A DNA stretch of 64,000 nucleotides from Thereva unica (lineage: Eukaryota > Arthropoda > Insecta > Diptera > Therevidae): the NCBI GenBank assembly GCA_949987705.1, contig OX465281.1:26644942-26708941 (forward strand), written 5' to 3'. The notes below the pieces were generated by a model. It saw only the letters and a program-made list of their open reading frames with translations, did not search any database and had not been told where the DNA came from. Shown in pieces: positions 56,463 to 64,000 of the stretch (position 1 is the first letter of the stretch; each line of letters begins with the position of its first letter). The position numbers and the translations under genes are program-made.

Positions 56463-58990
56463 TTAACGGCATGTTACCGCTTTAGACGGCTTAGCTTCGT
56501 TGTCACAGTCACAACCGAAGGCTGGCTTCAGCCTGTCGATGGATATTGACTTGGTTGTGCCGTTCAATTTGGCCACGAAGTGTTTGATTACTTCGTATGG
56601 GCCCTTATATGGAGGTTCGAAAAGTTTTCGAACTCTGTCGACTCGTATGAAAACGTAGACGGCGTTCTCCAGGGCTACACTGGCACGTAGACATCCTTTT
56701 GAACGGGTATCCATAATGTTCTGCATATGACAACGCAAGGAGGAAAAAGGCGAGAGAGGAATTCTGATTCTTCAATTGGATTTTCATCGGTATTGATAGA
56801 ATTGTAATCGGGAAGTCTCAGATTCTGGCCGTATACGAGCTCGGCTGGTGAGCATTGTAAGTCGGTCTTAATTGCCGTGCGTATGCCTAACATGACAAAG
56901 GGCAAGTCTTCACTCCAATGAGTAGAATTGTCCCTTGCCATTAAGGCTGCTTTTACTTGCCTGTGGAACCGTTCGACCATTCCGTTCGCCAGCGGATGAC
57001 AGCCGGTTGTACGGATCCGAGTAATTTGGCAACTTCATTGAATAGTTTCGATTGGAACTGCGTTCCTTGATTGGTTGTGATTTCAAGAGGTACACCGAAT
57101 CGTGGGACAAGTTCAGTAACGAATCCTTTTTAGTGGAGTCAGATGAGCATCAAATTTTAGTGAAAAGGGAATTGTCTCCAGAGTAAAATTTTTTTTTTGG
57201 AACATGTTAGTTACACCGAATACTATACGAAATGAACATTTTCTACCTCTAGCAACCGCCGCTAGGTAAGTTATCGGCCGTTATGTCAAAAATGTACCAT
57301 TTTGGTCGTTCTTTCTAAATATAAATGCGTATATCTCGGCATGTGTAGGTCCGAAAAAATTGAAAAAAATAGAGGTTGTTCGTTATGATATTGGCTACCA
57401 GCGGTTACAATATGAAATCCTTATCTGCACATATAACCTCAAAAAAAATCAAAAACTAAAGAAAATACAGAATTTTGGTTTTTTGGTGATAACTTCGAAT
57501 ATTTTTAGTGAAAGTTGATGAAATTTTCAAAAGTTATACTTTATAATGGGAACAATAACTGGTTAAAATTTCAAGTCAAAATATCTAATACAAGGCTCAA
57601 AAATTGACTTCAAATTTTAAAATTGATTGGCCTATCAGTTTTGTGCATCGCTTCGTATGAGGTTCTTACTTTTTTTTAAATGTAGCTTCTTTTATGCACT
57701 TTTGATGGTGAAAAAGAAAAAATTTTAAACTTGAAGAAAAGTGAAAAAAATCGAATCGAAAATTGGCAATTTTTGCATTTTTTCGTCAATTTTTTAGGAA
57801 AATTTGACTTTTTTTGGCAAAGTTCAATATCTATTGAATTATTAGTTCGATTTTGACATATGATGATCGAAAAATTGACTTTTATCAAAAAATGTGATTT
57901 TTTTCTAAAAAAATTGACGAAAAAATGCAAAAATTGTCGATTTTCGATTCGATTTTTTTCACTTGTCTTCAAGTTTAAAATTTTTTCTTTTTCACCATCA
58001 AAAGTGCATAAAAGAAGCTACATTTTAAAAAAAGTAAGAACCTCATACGAAGCGATGCACAAAACTGATAGGCCAATCAATTTTAAAATTTGAAGTCAAT
58101 TTTTGAGCCTTGTATTAGATATTTTGACTTGAAATTTTAATCAGTTATTGTTCCCATTATAAAGTATAACTTTTGAAAATTTCATCAACTTTCACTAAAA
58201 ATATTCGAAGTTATCACCAAAAAACCAAAATTCTGTATTTTCTTTAGTTTTTGATTTTTTTTGAGGTTATATGTGCAGATAAGGATTTCATATTGTAACC
58301 GCTGGTAGCCAATATCATAACGAACAACCTCTATTTTTTTCAATTTTTTCGGACCTACACATGCCGAGATATACGCATTTATATTTAGAAAGAACGACCA
58401 AAATGGTAAATTTTTGACATAATGGCCGATAACTTACGTAGCGGCGGTTGCTAGAGGTAGAAAATGTTCATTTCGTATAGTATTCGATGTAACTAACATG
58501 TTCCAAAAAAAAAATTTACTCTGGAGACAATTCCTTATGTTTTGCTCATCTGACTCCACTATTTGCCAATGTTGAAGCTGAGATAGCCCGAATTGAGAAT
58601 GCTTCAGGCCATCGCGTGTATCTATCGACTATCGTTAAGATATAAGAGTATCCACCAGATGGGGATAAGGGGTCCCACTATATCCATATGGATATGGTCA
58701 AATCTATTATTTGGAAGATTGAAAGCTTCCAATGGAGATTTGGTATGCCGTGAAACTTTGGACTTTTGGGACCCTAGGCATGATCGGGACCACTCATTAC
58801 AGCTCGTCTTGTAGCGCGTATACCAGAGTGAAAGAGACTGTGTTAAGAATTGAACACTAGTCTACCTAAGGAATTGGGTATATAAGGCCTAGGAATGCCT
58901 ATACTAGTTTTACACCACACTTGATGGGCAGTAAATGGTATTGGTGTGAGAACTAATGTTACCCGTGAGCCGTTCCTGGGGTGCTCTTGT
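56463..58990 (-). mobile_element. Ty3/gypsy integrase region, interrupted
   Basis: Minus strand. From about 58850: a zinc-finger end (CNEW..C), then HTKSPLEAFNLPNNRFDHIH and MDIVGPL with the first catalytic Asp, and IVDRYTRWPEAFSI after a frameshift. An inverted-repeat element interrupts at 58559-57133. The core resumes with FVTELVPRFGVPLEITTNQG (second Asp read as Asn), FQSKLFNEVAKLLG, MVERFHRQVKAALMARDNST (catalytic Glu present) and the SPAELVYGQNLRLPD and FEPPYKGPYEV blocks, ending near 56463. No LTRs, RT or gag were found. It is a dead fragment. Confidence 0.8.
57133..58559. mobile_element. 1.43-kb long-inverted-repeat (hairpin) element in a TA site
   Basis: Two arms of roughly 650 bp are near-perfect reverse complements around a short spacer centred near 57846. 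The ends read GTGGAGTCAGATGAGCA and TGCTCATCTGACTCCAC. TA lies at 57131-57132 and 58560-58561, as for Tc1/mariner-type target duplications. It is very AT-rich with no real coding frame; short frames there are mirror images of each other. It interrupts the gypsy integrase. Confidence 0.85.
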
Positions 58991-59109
58991 AGAGACTTCA
59001 ACTCTGTGTCACCTTGTTTGAGACTAAGCTAATGTAGGCAGGTCGAAGGTAACCGAGTCAACGTTGTCGGTTGCTAGTGAGCGCGACAAGTAGTCTGCGA
59101 CAACGTACA

Positions 59110-59760
59110 ATCGAGGCTACAGAAACATCGAGAGCAAACGAGCCGGAAAGAACAAGCAGGATTTAGACCACATGGAGGATGCATTGATCAAATATTCGCA
59201 CTCCGTCAGCTAATGGAAGAAAGAATTCGTTGCGGCAAACGAACTGTCGTCGTTTTCATCGATTTCAAATCCGGTTTCGATTGGAACAACTTGTGGAGAG
59301 TCTGGGAAACCGAACACGTGCCATTGAGAATAATCCAGCAGCGTTCGTATTCGAAGCGACTTATCCGAGGAGTTCCCGATTCAAACGGGTGTCCGACAGG
59401 GAGACGTTACTTCGTCACTTCTCTTCAATGTTGTGATCGACGCGATTATGCGTGAAGCATTCGTAACCGACTTAATGTTCGCCGACGATAGCGCCGTCTT
59501 CGCCGACACGGATGTCGAAGCAACGGAAATCTTATACGACATTTCGCACAGTCATACAGGTTAAAAATCAATGCGAAAAGACCAAAGTGCTCACATCGGA
59601 CGGATCGAGGACCAGTGTTTACCTCGATGGAACCCAAATTGAACAGGTTTCGGTTTCGGTAACAGGCAAGAATGTAAACGAATCGTGCATAGAATTCGAG
59701 ACCCAGCGGCACCGATAGCAGCGTATCTGTTGCGCGGAAGTCCCGCTCGGACCGCCAGGT
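59110..59760 (+). mobile_element. RTE-like fragment with internal deletions
   Basis: Plus strand: AGKNKQDLDHMEDALIKYS and VVFIDFKSGFDWNNLWRVWE (motif A), then sequence matching 51030-51350 (region around the FADD block and the ACCAAAGTGCTCACA stretch), with internal deletions. Highly similar to both other copies of the family. Confidence 0.7.
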
Positions 59761-60175
59761 AACGGATCAAAGAAGAAGACGAAGGGTGGTTCAGCAGAGT
59801 TGCTTCAGCCATCAAGGTTTTCACCTTGAGGAATGCCACCGAACATTCTGCGGTAAATACTTTATTGGAACGTTAGCGGTTGCGAAGTTCTCTCCAATGC
59901 TCGTTTATCGACACCAACTGTTCAGCCAATTTGGGATAAATCGGTGATAGAAATTCACAATTCCCAAAAACTTCTAGATTCGTTCTTTGAAGCACTTCCA
60001 AAATTCATACATCGATCTTCATATTATCTATTGCCTACTATTTCAGCGTGCATCGAGGCGTACCGGGTCCCCCAGCTAGTGATATTATAAATGTCCAAGT
60101 TGAATTTTCTTCATACAAAAGACGTTTCGAGGGGGTGGTTTGTCCCCAAAACCCCTCCACGTTCCTACGCCACTG

Positions 60176-62090
60176 AATATTATGGAGTCCTTCTTACACA
60201 CACATCCTTTTACCATCCTCATCATACATACACAGCACAGCGCATAGTCGCCATTTTGTGTTTACTTCCGCCCTTTATCAGGAAGCTGAACTTCATCTGG
60301 TAGATGATACATACAAATGGTGGTATTGACTGTTGCTGGAAAGAAGGACAACATAAGTGGCTTTGCTTGTCTTCGTCTAAAATTTAGCTGAATTGTATAT
60401 CCTTTCTCTCTTTTTTGTTCGGGTTAAATTTAATTTGCATTTTAAGGAAAAAAAACTTTATAAGGAGAAAAAAAAAAGGTTTTGTAACAACAACATCCTT
60501 TTAAGGTTTGGGGATGTGCGAGTTTAAGGGAGAAAATGTTTACCCCATAGAGGTATAGGAAGAAAGGTGGATGAAAATTAAAGAATATTTTTACCCTGCT
60601 TTCTTCGTGTGGTACATGCAGACGTCACAGGTGACATATGCATCGCGCACTAAGAAGAAGCAAAATAAGAACACCCCCCCGAGAGAGAGAAATTCATGCC
60701 AATTATAAAATAAAAAACAGCGAATAAACAACAAAAATAAAATCGAAAGTGTAGGCAGCAAATTTTGATGCTATAATAAATTTATTATTATGTATTATTA
60801 TTTGCAAAAGATTTACCTTCCGTACATTCCTTCCGTGATTTTGTTACGTTTTATCGGTCGCCGTATTTTGCCACAATCGGCATTTCGTCTCTTCATTATT
60901 ATTTTTTTGCGTTAATTAGAAATTCAATTCTGGCTGCAGATTTTTTTAATTTCCTTTTTTATTTTTAAATTAATTTTATTTTGGTTTTAAGGTTTGTTTT
61001 CTTTTTACTTTTCAGATGCACAATTTAACAACTCAGCACTTCATTAAAAAGGAAACCTTTTGCACACAAGAGAAATGCTTTTATTTTATATTTTTATATG
61101 ATGAAGAAAAGAAATATACTGAAAAACTAAAAAAAAATCTTATTTTGCCAAAATATTTCGCATTTACGAAAAAAGCGAACAAAAAAAATTTTTTTTTAAT
61201 AAATTTTTTACGTGTTTCGAAAAGTCGGAAATTTATATTCGGAGTGAGAGGAACAGTTGTCGGCCGGGGATTGTTGCAGATAGAAAGGTGACGGCGATAT
61301 ATTTTGTGTGGCCGAGCCAAAGCCAACAAAACAAATCACAAAAAAAAATCTCCAACCGAGATTGGGGCTTCTGAAACGGCGGCGGCGGTGGCGGTGTTCA
61401 TTGTCAAAACTCTTTTAAAAACTCCAGAATCTACATCCCAAAAAAATAACAAACAAAATTTCTTTTCACCCCAAAAAACACCACCAACAAAAAAAACCGT
61501 TCCTCTAACTCCGAATTTTCTATATTCCAATTTGATCCAAATTTTTTTTTTAAACAAGTTTTCGGAATATTTTTTTTTCTTTTCTTTTTCTTTTTTTTCA
61601 AATATCGCATTCACGACAGATTTCCTTTAGCAATTCTCAATTTTTTTTTTATTTTAAACACAATCTCAAAATTACACATTCGTTTTAGCGTGTTATTGAT
61701 TTATTCCCAATCACTTTTGCACATATTATAAAATATTTTCAATTATTTTATTTTAAACACATTTCGATGGAAATTTACTTTTTCCTGGATGAGAAAAACT
61801 TTTTTTTTGAAGAGGAGAAAAACTTCGGGTCCTCTTTTCGCGCAACCTGCAAAATGTCTTGTTATATATGCGTGTGTGTTTGTTAGAAATGTATAGTGAG
61901 AACTGTAGTGCTGTGGTGGTTGTGATATTTTAGGTTGTTTGTTGGCAGCATTGTGGGGATTGAAAAATGGTTTTGTTGTAGATTTGGTTAAACTGGTTTT
62001 TGGGTATGCCATATGGATTTATATATGAGGTTTTTAAATTTTTTTAGATATCATTTGACAGTTGTGGACGGGACCGGTTAGTGCCAGTGA
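60176..62090. other. TE-poor AT-rich block with a GC-rich core, possible gene 5' region
   Basis: No retroelement motif or terminal repeat is seen. The stretch is A/T-tract-rich, but 61230-61400 is GC-rich with GTCGGCCGGGG and repeated GGCGGCGG. This resembles the first exon or promoter of a host gene such as macoilin, whose first exon is missing. A short minus frame MNTATAAAVSEAPISVGD starts near 61400 but has no known homology. Inference only. Confidence 0.25.
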
Positions 62091-62169
62091 CTAGTGTGTG
62101 TTGTTAAAGCGATAATTTCATGGAATAATGCAGTGTTTCTCAACTGTTATAAAAAGGGTACGCAACAAG

Positions 62170-63330
62170 AAACAATTTGTAACAACTGCATTAACAATTG
62201 CCATTTCCCTACAATCTGGAAAAAAGCCAAATTATCCCAATCCCAAAAAACTCAGCAGCAAAGGATTTTGAAGAATTTAGACCGATCTCCCTCCTCTCCA
62301 ACTTGGGAAAAATGCTAGAAGGAATCACACTAAAAAGGCTAGAAGACTTCTGCACAGAAAACAATATCATTGCTGGATTCCAATTCGGCTTTGTAAAGGA
62401 GCACTCAACGGAACACGCCCTTCTAATCTTGAAGGGTCAGTTACTATGATTACATGCATACTTGAAGTCGGCTTCAAGTAGACTTGAAAGTCATGTAACC
62501 TCAGATCGACTTCAAGTAAGCTTGACTCAAGTAGATCCGAAAAATTTGTCGGATCGACTTGAAATTGGCCATGTAACCCCTGCTTCAGCGCTTGAGTTTT
62601 GAAATTAGTTCTCCGTTGGTTGTACATTTCACTTCTCATGCAATTCACTTAATAAATTTATTTTATTTATTTAAGCTGCACATAAATGAGAAAAAATCGT
62701 TTGTTCCATCACGCATTTCGAAGCAAACTTATGCGAAGTGTCAAATATATTTCAAGCCGGCTTGAAGTCAAGCTCTCAAGCTGGTGAACTTTCGCCGCGG
62801 ATTAAACTGTCAGTTGGATCTCAAGTCAAGTCCTCGATCCGGCATGTAATCATAGTAAGTGATGATTAAACTTAGAGAAGGCAAATGCTCGGTTGCATGC
62901 GCTCTAGACCTAAAAAAAGGCATTTGACAGTGTATGGCCATTAAAAATAGTAATTATACCGACGAGTCCCGTAGACATGCTGTAAGTTAGTACCTAAGCT
63001 AGAATAGTAAGTAAATTAAAATAAATAATAACAATTAAGAATATGTAAATAGCGAGCTGAATACAGCCACTTAGTTTAATTTTTTGTAGCACTAGTAGTA
63101 TAAGGCCAGCAAGACAAGGTGAAAGTGGCGCAAAACCATAAGAATTTTAAATGCCTATGGTAGTAGACTTTTATAAATGGATGTACGGACTAAGGTCCAA
63201 TTAGAAATGTAAGAGAGTGTATAGGGCCCTGACCCTGACATATAGCGAAGTCGGCCTCTAATGTCATAGAGTAAGAACCATGTTAATAAGAAATGAAGCT
63301 CAATAAAATTTTATTTAAATCTAATAAAGA
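62170..63330 (+). mobile_element. CR1/Jockey-like retrotransposon 3' part, interrupted by a MITE
   Basis: Plus strand: LEKSQIIPIPKNSAAKDFEE and FRPISLLSNLGKMLEGITLK near 62210-62330, then FQFGFVKEHSTEHALL. After the MITE (62442-62857) the domain continues with CSVACALDLKKAFDSVW near 62890-62940 (motif A). The rest of the RT is deleted. A 3' untranslated tail follows from about 62960 to an AATAAAATTTTATT-rich end near 63330. Confidence 0.7.
62442..62857. mobile_element. 416-bp MITE flanked by AGT
   Basis: The ends TACTATGATTACATGC and GCATGTAATCATAGTA are perfect inverted repeats. AGT lies at 62439-62441 and 62858-62860. Subterminal CTTGAAGTCGGCTTCAAG and TTCAAGCCGGCTTGAAG palindromes occur on the two sides. 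It lies in the RT just before motif A. Confidence 0.8.
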
Positions 63331-64000
63331 AAAGGAGGCCTCACAAGAGCCCAATACCAACCACTACCAGCCACGCGCGACTATCCCCACCACTATTTAG
63401 CGACGGGAACGGGACGGGAGATTTCGCGCTAATGACTTCCTATACTCATCGATTTATAAGACGTTGTCACGTCAAAAGTTAAGTCTTTACTACAATTTTA
63501 TGCGACAGGCAGTTTCTTGTTGATTGCTGCAGATTTTATTGGCGTCTCGAAATCATCAGCTTCCCGCGTTGTGAAGAACATAAGCTCGTTTTCCAAGAGT
63601 CTTCTTATCAAAAATCCTTACAAATAATGCTGTCAACTTGCTAAGGGTGACCGACGAATCGGTATGCTCAGCTAGTGTCAAAAGTGAATAGAAAAAACCG
63701 CTTTGTATGAAGGTGCACATTCTGCACACAATTCTGAGCACAAAAACAAACTGTGAAACCATTTGGTCATGAGCTACAACTTAAACTTACTGCTCAAATT
63801 CAGCGGGGCGAAAGCTTAAACCAACACTGTGAAACCAGGCATAATAAACACAGCTTACGTTGCAGCGGAAAGAAAGTAGGCACAGGATAATGTAACACTC
63901 AACGACTTTTGGCCTTCCTCCACTGCTAGATCTGCAATATTTGCTCGTATTGTGGTCAATTTATTTGCATTCTGTGTTACTGTGTTCTTGTGTTACTGTA
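63331..64000. other. Unassigned right edge
   Basis: No supported gene. A 68-codon minus frame at 63556-63762 has no recognisable feature. Confidence 0.4.

Larger units (their letters stand above)
55117..60175. mobile_element. Region bounded by hAT-like inverted ends, with nested insertions
   Basis: CAGTGGCGTAG at 55117 is mirrored by CTACGCCACTG ending at 60175. The flanking octamers AGTATTGT (55109-55116) and AATATTAT (60176-60183) match at six of eight positions, differing only by G/A. That is what an aged hAT 8-bp target duplication would look like. No hAT transposase was found. The interior is two MITEs, a gypsy integrase region and an RTE fragment. It could be a non-autonomous element that gathered insertions, or two unrelated ends. 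Confidence 0.5.

Noticed and set aside
57676..58093. Two protein frames sharing FSIRFFSL-type sequence
   Set aside because: They are mirror images arising from the long inverted repeat, on opposite strands of AT-rich DNA; not genes.
61016..61630. Several 80-108-codon frames rich in Lys and Phe
   Set aside because: They result from A/T homopolymer tracts read in both directions. No recognisable domain.
1..64000. Prokaryotic features (operons, CRISPR arrays, Shine-Dalgarno sites)
   Set aside because: Spliceosomal introns, animal genes and eukaryotic transposons throughout; no regularly spaced repeat array was seen.

Overview
This is a gene-poor, repeat-dense stretch of an insect nuclear genome, most likely a fly (Diptera). 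Two conserved animal genes with spliceosomal introns sit in a graveyard of non-LTR retrotransposons (LOA-like, R1-like, CR1/Jockey-like and RTE-like), cut-and-paste elements (Tc1, mariner, PIF/Harbinger, hAT), a gypsy-type LTR fragment and a tRNA-derived SINE. Nothing prokaryotic is visible. The order is inferred from family content; no species is claimed.

Left part (1-14 kb). A possible GC-richer first exon and a Tc1-like transposase fossil lead to URB1 on the minus strand (two exons, 12399 to 3048, 1,978 codons). URB1 is the nucleolar 60S ribosome-assembly factor Npa1/Urb1. Its single 3.4-kb intron is largely a decayed LOA-like retrotransposon. A 45-bp tandem repeat and another LOA-like fragment lie upstream of the gene.

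14-19 kb. A 2.5-kb PIF/Harbinger transposon has an open DDE transposase (three exons), a broken Myb/SANT partner gene running towards it, diverged terminal inverted repeats (TIRs) and a GTA target duplication. Next to it is a 1.34-kb non-autonomous hAT element with a perfect 8-bp target duplication. That element carries two further inserted elements, one with ends like the Harbinger's. A 333-bp palindromic element follows.

19-30 kb. Macoilin (TMEM57/MACO1 family), an ER membrane protein with a coiled-coil C-terminus, is on the minus strand. Seven exons are resolved and all splice phases agree (911 codons). The first coding exon, about 25-30 residues, was not found. Its introns hold CR1/Jockey-like reverse transcriptase fossils, a SINE, a ZMYM1-like hAT transposase fragment and RTE ends.

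30-64 kb. No host gene was recognised. The region is layered insertions: LOA-like, R1-like and RTE-like elements; two more SINE copies; a mariner with its catalytic centre deleted; a 5-kb stretch bounded by hAT-like ends and holding two MITEs, a gypsy integrase region and an RTE fragment; and, within the integrase, a 1.43-kb near-perfect inverted repeat flanked by TA. A TE-poor AT-rich block (60.2-62.1 kb) with a GC-rich core may be a promoter. At least five small elements carry 3-bp target duplications in PIF/Harbinger style, which suggests past activity of Harbinger-type transposases here.
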